Assembly (NCBI GenBank): GCA_003162255.1
Contig: PMMJ01000380.1
Span: forward strand, 36,537-48,161
Direction of reading: 5' to 3'
Length of the DNA: 11,625 bases
DNA from: Acidobacteriaceae bacterium
GTDB taxonomy: Bacteria > Acidobacteriota > Terriglobia > Terriglobales > Acidobacteriaceae
Numbering within the stretch: the first letter of the stretch is position 1; each line of letters starts with the position of its first letter. Below are positions 1 through 6,683 of the stretch, in pieces. The position numbers were made by a program, and so were the translations under genes. The notes beneath the pieces are model-generated. The model was not told the DNA's origin, did no database searches, and saw only the letters and a list, made by a program, of their open reading frames with translations.

Positions 1-713
1 AGCCGATGGTCGAGATCGGCGGGATGCCGATCCTCTGGCACATCATGAAGACCTATGCACACTATGGGATCCGTGAATTCGTCCTGTGCCTCGGTTACCG
101 CGGCAACATGATCAAGGACTACTTCCTGAACTACGAGGCGATGAATAACGACTTCGCCATCTGCCTCGGGCGTAACTCGAAGATCGAGTACAAGAACGGC
201 CATCACGAACAAGACTTCCAGGTCACGCTTGCCGATACTGGGCAGAACACCATGACGGGCGGACGGGTGAAAAAGATTGAAAAGTATGTCGGTGAAGATC
301 TCTTCATGCTGACCTATGGCGACGGGGTGGGCAATGTGAACATCCCCGAACTGCTGGAGTTCCACAAGAGCCATGGCAAGCTCGCCACGGTCACCACCAT
401 CACTCCGAGTTCCCGCTTCGGAGTTATCGAGGCGAACTCGATAGGACGGGTAACAAATTTCAAAGAAAAACCGAAGACCAGCGGCCGCGCCAGCGCAGGC
501 TTCTTCGTGCTCGATCGTCGGGTGTTCGATTATCTCGGCGGCGACGATTGCATTTTCGAGAGGGAGCCACTGGAGCGGTTGGCCAACGAGGGACAGTTGA
601 TGGCGTATCCGCACGACGGTTTTTTTTACGCGATGGATACCTACCGCGAATACGAATACTTGAACCAATTGTGGAACGCGAAGCAGGCGCCATGGAAGGT
701 TTGGCAGGAATGA
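1..713 (+). CDS. rfbF: Glucose-1-phosphate cytidylyltransferase, 5' end cut by window
   Basis: This enzyme makes CDP-glucose from glucose-1-phosphate and CTP, the first committed step toward CDP-3,6-dideoxyhexoses. The frame is open to the left edge and the visible part begins within the conserved KPMVEIGG segment, where KPM precedes the first visible ATG at 6. Only about 22-24 residues, carrying the N-terminal nucleotide-binding GGxGTRL loop, appear to be missing. Visible family hallmarks are PILWHIMK, YGDGV (metal-binding Asp), the RFGVIE and FKEKPK segments, GFFVLD and the C-terminal APWKVW ending. Length and order match the RfbF/DdhA type rather than the dTDP-glucose enzyme RfbA, which lacks this C-terminal signature. 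The stop overlaps the next start as ATGA at 710-713, implying translational coupling with the dehydratase. An 8-T run near 620 leaves the frame intact. Confidence 0.95.
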   Translation, partial: PMVEIGGMPILWHIMKTYAHYGIREFVLCLGYRGNMIKDYFLNYEAMNNDFAICLGRNSKIEYKNGHHEQDFQVTLADTGQNTMTGGRVKKIEKYVGEDLFMLTYGDGVGNVNIPELLEFHKSHGKLATVTTITPSSRFGVIEANSIGRVTNFKEKPKTSGRASAGFFVLDRRVFDYLGGDDCIFEREPLERLANEGQLMAYPHDGFFYAMDTYREYEYLNQLWNAKQAPWKVWQE

Positions 714-1684
714 AGAACAGCTTCTGGCGTGACCGGACGGTCTTTATCACCGGCGCCACCGGACTGGTGGGCGGCTGGCTGACCAAGCACCTGCTGGAGC
801 AGGGCGCGTCGGTTACGGCGCTGGTACGGGACTGGGTTCCGGCCAGCGAATTCGCGCGCCAGAGACTGGCCGAGCGTGTCAACGTAGTCCGCGGGGGGCT
901 GAGCAGTCCTACCCTGCTGGAACGAGTGCTGGGCGAATACGAGATCGAGGTCGTCTTCCATCTCGCGGCCCAGACGATCGTGGGGATCGCGAACCGCAAT
1001 CCGCTCTCGACCTTTGAGAGCAACATACGCGGGACGTGGAATGTGCTGGAGGCTTGCCGGCGTTCGCCCTTGGTGAAGTCGGTCGTCGTTGCATCGTCGG
1101 ATAAGGCTTATGGCGACCAGGCCGTACTTCCTTACAAGGAAGATATGCCGTTGCAGGGAAAACATCCCTACGACGTTAGTAAGTCGTGCTCGGACCTGAT
1201 TGCACAGTCCTATGCGCACACGTTCGGCGTTCCGCTGGCGATTACGCGCTGCGGCAATTTTTACGGTGGCGGCGACCTCAACTGGAACCGCGTGGTCCCC
1301 GGCACTATCCGCTCTGTAATTCGCGGCGAGCGGCCCATCATTCGCTCGGACGGCAAGTATGTGCGCGATTACTTTTACGTGGAAGATGGCGCCGCGGCAT
1401 ACATGCTCCTCGCGGAGCGGCTTATCCGCGATCCGAAGCTAAGCAGCGTTGCTTATAACTTTTCGAATGAAGCGCAGGTCAGCGTGCTCGAAATGGTGAA
1501 CGCAATCCTGGCGAAGATGGGTACGAAGTTAAAGCCCGAGATCCAGAATCAGGCGTCGAATGAGATTCGCCATCAGTTCCTAAGCGCGGAGCGAGCACGC
1601 ACCGAATTGAACTGGAAGCCGTTATTCACGTTGGATGAAGGACTGGAGAAGACGATCGCGTGGTACCGGGAGGCACTGAAATAA
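710..1684 (+). CDS. rfbG: CDP-glucose 4,6-dehydratase-like extended SDR
   Basis: An extended short-chain dehydrogenase expected to convert CDP-glucose to CDP-4-keto-6-deoxyglucose with bound NAD. The protein has 324 residues from ATG 710. It shows the Rossmann motif TGATGLVG (14-21), the SSDKAYG active-site segment (129-135) and the catalytic pair Tyr154/Lys158 in YDVSK. FWR near the start, and SDK followed by Tyr, are typical of CDP-glucose dehydratases. ATG 710 is preferred because it sits in an ATGA overlap with the upstream stop, has GGAAGG at 694-699 about 10 nt upstream, and begins just before the Rossmann strand. ATG 692 and the longer reading from 548 lie inside the upstream gene. At 324 residues it is somewhat shorter than the usual ~355, so a related CDP-sugar epimerase or dehydratase is possible. 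The position between rfbF and rfbH makes the dehydratase role most likely. Confidence 0.87.
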   Translation: MKNSFWRDRTVFITGATGLVGGWLTKHLLEQGASVTALVRDWVPASEFARQRLAERVNVVRGGLSSPTLLERVLGEYEIEVVFHLAAQTIVGIANRNPLSTFESNIRGTWNVLEACRRSPLVKSVVVASSDKAYGDQAVLPYKEDMPLQGKHPYDVSKSCSDLIAQSYAHTFGVPLAITRCGNFYGGGDLNWNRVVPGTIRSVIRGERPIIRSDGKYVRDYFYVEDGAAAYMLLAERLIRDPKLSSVAYNFSNEAQVSVLEMVNAILAKMGTKLKPEIQNQASNEIRHQFLSAERARTELNWKPLFTLDEGLEKTIAWYREALK

Positions 1685-3021
1685 TGTCACGAGCAGACGA
1701 ACTGCGCGACCGGATCCGCGAAATGGTGGGCGAGTATTATCGGGAGGCCTTTCCCGCGCGTTCGTTCGTGCCAGGATCGTCGCTTGTACCCGTTTCCGGT
1801 CGTGTTTTCGACGAACAGGAACTCGAACTGCTGGTGGATTCGTCGCTCGATTTCTGGCTGACGACCGGGCGCTTTGCCGAGCAGTTCGAACGCGAGTTCG
1901 CAAAATTTGCCGGTGTGCGCGAGGCGGTATTGGTGAACTCGGGATCGTCGGCGAACTTGCTGGCGCTCACGGCGTTGACTTCGGAGAATCTGGGCGAACG
2001 GCAGTTAAAGCCCGGGGATGAGGTCATCACCTTGGCAGCGGGATTTCCCACCACGGTCAATCCGATCGTGCAGAACGGCCTGGTGCCCGTGTTCGTCGAC
2101 GTTCACATTCCAACTTTCAATGTGGACGTCAGTTATCTCGACGCGGCTCTGTCCGATCGTACCCGCGCCATCATCTTCGCGCACACGCTGGGCAATCCGT
2201 TCGATCTCGATGCTGTAACGTCCTTCGCAAAGAAGCATGGCCTGTGGCTGATCGAAGACTGTTGCGACGCGCTCGGCGCCACCTATCGCGGACAGAAAGT
2301 CGGAACTTTCGGCGATCTCGCCACCTTCAGCTTCTATCCGGCGCACCACATCACCATGGGCGAAGGTGGTTGCGTGTTGACGAACCACCCTCGGTTGCGC
2401 ACGCTCGTTGAGTCCTTCCGCGACTGGGGCCGCGACTGCTGGTGTGCTCCCGGCAAGGAAAACACCTGTGGTAAGCGCTTCGATTGGCGGCTGGGGGCCT
2501 TGCCGCACGGCTACGACCACAAGTACATCTATTCGCACATCGGCTACAACCTGAAGGCGACGGACATGCAAGCCGCGGTCGGCGTCGCACAGCTAAAGAA
2601 GCTGCCGGCCTTCATCGCGGCCCGAAAGAAGAATTACGCGGCGCTTCGGGAAGGTCTGGCCGGCGCGCAGAACCATTTCGTGCTTCCGGAGGCGACGCCG
2701 AATTCAGATCCGAGCTGGTTTGGGTTCCCCCTGCTGGTCCGCGAGGACGCGCCATTCTCACGCAAGAACGTAGTTCAGTACCTCGATTCGAAGAAGATCC
2801 AAACCCGGCAACTATTCGGCGGCAATCTCCTGCGCCAACCGGCCTACAAGAACATTCGTCATCGGGTGATCGGCGATCTGAAGAACAGCGATCGCGTGAT
2901 GAGTCAAGCATTTTGGATCGGAGTCTACCCGGGACTGACGGGCGAGATGATCGAGTACATGTCAGAGACTTTAGGTTCGATGGTTTCGAAGGGAGTGCAT
3001 GCCGATGCAGCACGAAACTGA
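1684..3021 (+). CDS. rfbH: CDP-4-keto-6-deoxyglucose 3-dehydrase (E1, RfbH/DdhC)
   Basis: A PMP-dependent, [2Fe-2S] enzyme of the aminotransferase fold that removes the C3 hydroxyl of CDP-4-keto-6-deoxyglucose, giving the glucoseen intermediate of 3,6-dideoxyhexose synthesis. It has 445 residues. The usual Schiff-base lysine is replaced by histidine in FYPAHHITMGEGG (His221/His222), the hallmark of this branch. The unusual cluster signature Cys-X57-Cys-X1-Cys-X7-Cys is complete at Cys194, Cys252, Cys254 and Cys262. NSGSSANL (near 80) and IEDCCDALGA (near 190) are PLP-fold elements. ATG 1684 overlaps the dehydratase stop by one base (TAATG) with GGGAGG at 1668-1673; a reading from 1660 lies inside the previous gene. 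The reductase partner (E3, RfbI/DdhD) that returns electrons to the cluster is not in this window. Confidence 0.97.
   Translation: MSRADELRDRIREMVGEYYREAFPARSFVPGSSLVPVSGRVFDEQELELLVDSSLDFWLTTGRFAEQFEREFAKFAGVREAVLVNSGSSANLLALTALTSENLGERQLKPGDEVITLAAGFPTTVNPIVQNGLVPVFVDVHIPTFNVDVSYLDAALSDRTRAIIFAHTLGNPFDLDAVTSFAKKHGLWLIEDCCDALGATYRGQKVGTFGDLATFSFYPAHHITMGEGGCVLTNHPRLRTLVESFRDWGRDCWCAPGKENTCGKRFDWRLGALPHGYDHKYIYSHIGYNLKATDMQAAVGVAQLKKLPAFIAARKKNYAALREGLAGAQNHFVLPEATPNSDPSWFGFPLLVREDAPFSRKNVVQYLDSKKIQTRQLFGGNLLRQPAYKNIRHRVIGDLKNSDRVMSQAFWIGVYPGLTGEMIEYMSETLGSMVSKGVHADAARN
2989..2995 (+). promoter_or_regulatory. Ribosome binding site deciding the start of the NeuB-family gene
   Basis: AAGGGAG lies inside the end of rfbH. 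It is only 3 nt from ATG 2999 but 9 nt from ATG 3005, so 3005 is the better start. Both are in the same frame, giving 306 or 304 residues. Confidence 0.55.
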
Positions 3022-3919
3022 CAACAGATCCGCAGCCAACAACACGCAAGTCCGACTGGGCTCCAAGGTGGTCGGAACGGGACAGCCTTGCTATGTCATC
3101 GCTGAAATCGGAATTAACCACAACGGCGACATCGATCTTGCCAAGCAATTGATCAACGTCGCGGTGGGCGCCGGTTGCAGCGCGGTCAAGTTTCAAAAGC
3201 GGACGATCGAAGTTGTCTACTCTGCCGAGGAACTGGCGAAACCGCGCGAAAATCCATTCGGACCGACCAATGGCGATCTGAAGCGTGGGCTTGAGTTCGG
3301 GCTCGAAGAGTACAAGGAGATCGACCGTTATTGCAGAGAAGTGAAAGTCGATTGGTTCGCTTCCTGCTGGGATGAAGGGTCGGTCGATTTCATCGCGCAG
3401 TTTGATGTTCCCTGCTTCAAAATCGCCTCGGCCTCCCTGACGGATGACAATCTGTTACGGCACACGCGGGCAGTCGGAAAACCGATCCTCCTGTCCACCG
3501 GCATGAGCACGCTCGACCAGATCGACCACGCCCTCGAGATCCTGGGCAAGAAGGACTTAGTCCTGCTGCAGGCGTGCAGCACTTATCCAGCGTATTACGA
3601 AGAACTGAATCTGCGGGTTATCGACACGCTGATCGAGCGTTATGGAGTGCCGGTCGGCTACTCTGGGCACGAAACGGGTTTGCCTTCGAGCGTGGCGGCG
3701 CGGGTTATGGGGGCCTGCATCATTGAGCGGCATATCACCCTGGACCGGTCGATGTGGGGTTCGGATCACGCTGCGTCGCTCGAGCCCAACGGAATCACGC
3801 GCCTGGTACGCGACATTCGTTTGATCGAGAAGTCGATGGGGGATGGAGTGAAGCGCGTGCTCGAGCGCGAGCAGCCGATCATCAACAAACTGCGCCGGGT
3901 GCGCGCCGCGCATGCATAG
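3005..3919 (+). CDS. NeuB-family nonulosonate synthase lacking SAF domain
   Basis: A TIM-barrel synthase expected to condense phosphoenolpyruvate with a hexose (free or 6-phosphorylated) to a nonulosonic acid. It has 304 residues from ATG 3005. Motifs are VIAEIGINHNGD (31-42), VKFQKR (61-66), LLSTGMST (162-169), VGYSGHE (217-223), IERHITLD (240-247) and GSDHAASLEP (252-261). His222 and His243 are 21 residues apart, like the metal-binding histidines of meningococcal NeuB. The protein stops right after the barrel helix REQPIINKLRR, where family members usually continue into a ~60-residue SAF (antifreeze-like) domain. That domain contributes to substrate binding across the dimer, so the acceptor may differ from ManNAc. 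The gene overlaps rfbH at its 5' end and the HAD phosphatase at its 3' end. That pairing suggests a phosphorylated product, as in KDN-9-phosphate synthesis. The exact substrate is unknown. Confidence 0.9.
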   Translation: MQHETDNRSAANNTQVRLGSKVVGTGQPCYVIAEIGINHNGDIDLAKQLINVAVGAGCSAVKFQKRTIEVVYSAEELAKPRENPFGPTNGDLKRGLEFGLEEYKEIDRYCREVKVDWFASCWDEGSVDFIAQFDVPCFKIASASLTDDNLLRHTRAVGKPILLSTGMSTLDQIDHALEILGKKDLVLLQACSTYPAYYEELNLRVIDTLIERYGVPVGYSGHETGLPSSVAARVMGACIIERHITLDRSMWGSDHAASLEPNGITRLVRDIRLIEKSMGDGVKRVLEREQPIINKLRRVRAAHA

Positions 3920-4397
3920 GATCAAGGCCATAGCGATGGATGTGGATGGCGTGCTCACCGACGGCGGGGTGTGGTGGGGACCGAACGGCGAAGAGTGGAA
4001 ACGATTCTGTTTTGCCGACATTATGGGACTCTCGCTAGCACGAAAATCGGGAATGGTGATTGGTTTGATGTCGGGCGAGAATAGCCCGTTGGTCGACCGG
4101 TTTGCCAGTAAACTTGGTATCGGCGACGTCGACAAGGACTGCAAGGACAAAGCCAGCGCGCTGCGCGCCTTCTCGGAGCGGCACGGGTTGGGTTTGCAGG
4201 AGATTTGCTTCATTGGGGACGATGTGAACGATTTACCCGCGCTGAACATCGCCGGCCTCGGCGCCTGTCCTGCGGATGCGCGCCCTTCGATCCGAAAGCA
4301 TTGCCAGGTGGTCACCAAACTCCCCGGCGGTAACGGCGCCGTGCGCGAGGTCGTGGACATGTTGCTCGGGTCGGCCAAAATGGCGGCAAAGCCGTGA
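3912..4397 (+). CDS. KdsC-type HAD phosphatase (C0 subfamily)
   Basis: A small, cap-less HAD hydrolase expected to dephosphorylate the product of the preceding synthase. It has 161 residues. Motif I is DVDGVLTDG with Asp10 and Asp12. Motif II is the SGE at 54-56, and the acidic motif is GDDVNDLPAL. The C-terminal GGNGAVRE matches the KdsC family, where this tail closes the neighbouring subunit's active site. KdsC itself normally has TGR where this protein has SGE. From memory, Glu56 and Lys67 define specificity in the KDN-9-phosphate phosphatase of Bacteroides thetaiotaomicron, and this protein has Glu and Lys at exactly 56 and 67. This favours a nonulosonate 9-phosphate over Kdo-8-phosphate. 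The start overlaps the synthase stop by 8 nt. CMP-sialate synthetases can carry a similar C-terminal domain, but here it stands alone. Confidence 0.9.
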   Translation: MHRIKAIAMDVDGVLTDGGVWWGPNGEEWKRFCFADIMGLSLARKSGMVIGLMSGENSPLVDRFASKLGIGDVDKDCKDKASALRAFSERHGLGLQEICFIGDDVNDLPALNIAGLGACPADARPSIRKHCQVVTKLPGGNGAVREVVDMLLGSAKMAAKP

Positions 4398-4488
4398 CTC
4401 CTCGGTACCCTGACTGCCGCAGCGAAAAAATGATGGGTTGTGTCTATCGCGACAGATGTCCGGATGGGACAGCGAACGGAATGAATTC
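4398..4488 (+). other. Short intergenic gap inside the plus-strand gene run
   Basis: This 91 bp gap is the only sizeable break in the plus-strand series. I see no terminator hairpin, tRNA or clear -35/-10 pair. It contains an A6 run at 4425-4430 and several weak alternative starts (TTG 4438, ATG 4456) in the frame of the following gene. Confidence 0.5.
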
Positions 4489-5460
4489 ATGCAATTTCTA
4501 AAGGACTACCTCGTCCGGCTTGGGCCAAATAGTGTGCTGGTTCAAGCGGCATTGCGGATGTATGGATTTCGTCGTGGTTATCGTGTCGAATTTGCGAATG
4601 ATGTCATCATGCTTCGCCAGGCTGAGCGGGAAATGATACTGAACAAAGCTCAATACGTTCAGGTTCCGATAATGATGGAATGCTATAACCTATTTTTCGA
4701 CACCGTCGAGGGCCACGCTAGTGAAGGTCGAACAGTCCTCGACTTCTCCCGGCCCGGTCTCCAACGCTACCGCAAGAGTGGCGCGGCATTCCGTTTTCCG
4801 TCAATTCCTGAAGATGATGTGATGGACGCATATACTCATGGCTATGCACCTCAACCTGGCGACGTTGTTTGGGATGCTGGCGCACATGCTGGGGCCACTG
4901 CCTATTTCTTAGCGCAGATGGTAGGACCCAGCGGCAGAGTCTATGCCTTTGAGCCCGACCAGAATAACTATAGCTACCTCTTGCAGAACATCGAATTGCA
5001 CAAACTGCACAATGTCATCCCGGTAAAAAAGGCTCTTTCAGGTTCCAGCGGTACGGCTGACTTTTGCATGGACGGCTCCATGAGCGCGGGACTAACCGAC
5101 TATCTCACCTATTCGGAAAAGGACAAATTCCAAAGAGTGTTGACCGTAACTTTCGCCGACGCGTGTGCCGAATTCGGCGAGGTTCCGGCCTACGTAAAAA
5201 TGGATATAGAAGGAGCAGAGGTCGCCACAGTCGAAAGCTCGCAAGAATTTCTGAAGGCACATCCGGTCAATTTTGCAATCGAGAGCTATCACCCAGTCGA
5301 TGGAGAGCGGACATGGAGACCTTTGGAGAAACTGTTCTCCAGTATCGGATATGAGGTTTGGTCGTCGGATAAATTTGGCCAGATGTTTACTTGGGCGAAG
5401 CCGGTTTCTAAGAGACATTCCTCATCCGCTGCGTTGGAGAACGGGCCCGTGAGAATTTGA
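4489..5460 (+). CDS. FkbM family SAM-dependent methyltransferase
   Basis: A class I methyltransferase of the FkbM family, which typically O-methylates hydroxyls on polysaccharides or natural products. It has 323 residues from ATG 4489. The FkbM domain occupies roughly 105-300. Motif I is VVWDAGAHAGATA (126-138), the acidic end of strand beta-2 is AFEPD (153-157), and the family signature KMDIEGAE is at 237-244. The N-terminal ~100 residues are not recognised and show no signal peptide or membrane segment. ATG 4489 is chosen because GGAA at 4478-4481 lies 7 nt upstream. TTG 4438 and ATG 4456 would add 17 or 11 residues but have no convincing ribosome site. The gene looks AT-richer than its upstream neighbours, and it follows the only gap in the operon, so it may be a later addition. 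Its target is unknown; a sugar made or transferred by this locus is likely. Confidence 0.9.
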   Translation: MQFLKDYLVRLGPNSVLVQAALRMYGFRRGYRVEFANDVIMLRQAEREMILNKAQYVQVPIMMECYNLFFDTVEGHASEGRTVLDFSRPGLQRYRKSGAAFRFPSIPEDDVMDAYTHGYAPQPGDVVWDAGAHAGATAYFLAQMVGPSGRVYAFEPDQNNYSYLLQNIELHKLHNVIPVKKALSGSSGTADFCMDGSMSAGLTDYLTYSEKDKFQRVLTVTFADACAEFGEVPAYVKMDIEGAEVATVESSQEFLKAHPVNFAIESYHPVDGERTWRPLEKLFSSIGYEVWSSDKFGQMFTWAKPVSKRHSSSAALENGPVRI

Positions 5461-5482
5461 CCCTGGGCCGCAAACTCGCGCG

Positions 5483-6676
5483 TCAACGCTCACGCAGCGT
5501 AACCACCGGGTTGGTTAATCCGAGGGCAGTAATCCGGTTGCGGATGCCTTGGGTATGCAACAAGGTCGCAAGGATAATCGGCGCCTTCTGGTTCTCCAAC
5601 TGATCGGGAAAAATGATTGGCACGCCGCGCAACGTTTTTCCGACATGGACCGGGTTTCCATCCACGAAAGCAACCACCTTAGCATCCTTCAACGCCGTAT
5701 CACACAGGAGCTTCATGGTCAGTTGGCCCGTCCCCCAAATGATCACTTCTGTTGAAGATGCAAGCACACTCCGCAGGTGCTGATCGATTTCTTGCATCAT
5801 GGCCCGGGATTCATCGATGTAGCGCTCCATCTGCCCTCGAAATGCGCTGTCGATGAGCCAAGGTTGCTGAACTTGAGCGGTACGACGCTCGTACCCCACT
5901 TCGAGGCCGGGGAACACCAGGCCGGATGGCCCGGTCGCCAGCACGCGTTTCTCGAGTACTGGCGCAAATCCAAACTGAACCATTAAATTTCGCAGTGAGG
6001 CTATGGAGAAGTGATTGATGTGCTCAGTATTGATGTCTTGAAATGGGGCATGCAGGTAGTCCGCGTACCCAGCCGCATCCGGCACTTCGAGGAAGATGCG
6101 GCCGTTGTCACTACAAACACCCACTAATGCTGCGATTGCACTCTTTACGTCAAGAACGTGCTCGAGAACAGAGGTTAGTATTATGGCATCAAAACAGCCT
6201 ATCTCTGCAGGAAGATGAGCAAGCTCTCCGCGATAAGCTTGACAACCCCCGTTGCGAGTGTTTTTCACGCACGCAGGAGAAGGATCGACCCCAACGAGAT
6301 TTGAAAATCCCAGGCGACCCAGCACCTGAAGCAGCCCCCCATTGGCGCACCCTACATCGAGGATGCGAGCCCCCTTGGAAGGAATGTGATTGGCGAATAG
6401 CGTTCCGGTTTGCTCAAGACGGGCGATATCGTCCGGGGGAGTCGTCCCCGTCTGGGCTCCGGCTGGCTGCTCGTAAATGGAGCAGGTACCGTAGAATTTT
6501 TCGTAGTCAGACTGCGTGGCGGGGGTGTCAGCGTACACCATACCGCATGACGAACAGATCACGACGTCGTATTCATCCGGCAGTGGATAATCGTCTGAGA
6601 CTGCAAATCTCTGGTGATGCAGCACATCTCCACACTTGCCATCGCAAACCGGACAGGGACGCAAAAGATTCTTCAT
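5483..6676 (-). CDS. Three-domain class I methyltransferase, sugar C-methyltransferase type
   Basis: A 397-residue methyltransferase with the layout of sugar C-methyltransferases. The N-terminal zinc-finger-like domain has Cys8, Cys11, Cys41 and Cys44 in CPVC and CSSC. The SAM domain has ILDVGCANGG (105-114), VGVDPS (128-133) and EVPD (197-200). The segment TEHINHFS (218-225) corresponds to the EH-xx-FS catalytic region of these enzymes. The C-terminal domain begins VIIWGTGQLTMKLL (311-324) and resembles a small nucleotide-binding fold with VAFVDGNP. ATG 6676 is 7 nt after the SDR stop, preceded by GGTGAG within the coupling region. The in-frame ATG 6706 lies inside the SDR and adds residues before the conserved MKNLLRPCPVC start. 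The likely role is methylation of a ketosugar nucleotide from this operon; O-methylation is not excluded. It is the last gene of the minus-strand operon. Confidence 0.9.
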   Translation of the reverse strand: MKNLLRPCPVCDGKCGDVLHHQRFAVSDDYPLPDEYDVVICSSCGMVYADTPATQSDYEKFYGTCSIYEQPAGAQTGTTPPDDIARLEQTGTLFANHIPSKGARILDVGCANGGLLQVLGRLGFSNLVGVDPSPACVKNTRNGGCQAYRGELAHLPAEIGCFDAIILTSVLEHVLDVKSAIAALVGVCSDNGRIFLEVPDAAGYADYLHAPFQDINTEHINHFSIASLRNLMVQFGFAPVLEKRVLATGPSGLVFPGLEVGYERRTAQVQQPWLIDSAFRGQMERYIDESRAMMQEIDQHLRSVLASSTEVIIWGTGQLTMKLLCDTALKDAKVVAFVDGNPVHVGKTLRGVPIIFPDQLENQKAPIILATLLHTQGIRNRITALGLTNPVVTLRER

Positions 6677-6683
6677 GGCTCTC

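Noticed and set aside
616..630. T8 run in rfbF as a programmed frameshift or sequencing error
   Set aside because: The frame continues through it with conserved residues (GFFYAMDT) on both sides.
548..709. N-terminal extension of the dehydratase
   Set aside because: The extra 54 residues lie inside rfbF in another frame, and the conserved fold starts right after ATG 710, which has the ATGA overlap and a ribosome site.
2005..2571. Minus-strand frame (188 codons) opposite rfbH
   Set aside because: Antisense to a complete enzyme with every catalytic residue present; no recognisable family.
3557..4378. Long minus-strand frame (273 codons) opposite the synthase and HAD genes
   Set aside because: It overlaps two clear genes on the plus strand, its product is low-complexity Ser/Pro/Arg-rich without any motif, and it has no ribosome site. 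It is a shadow of GC-rich codon use.
5441..5470. ACGGGCCCGT palindrome and GGGCC downstream as a terminator
   Set aside because: The palindrome is inside the FkbM coding end, the possible stem with 5465-5469 is only about 5 bp and no T-run follows.
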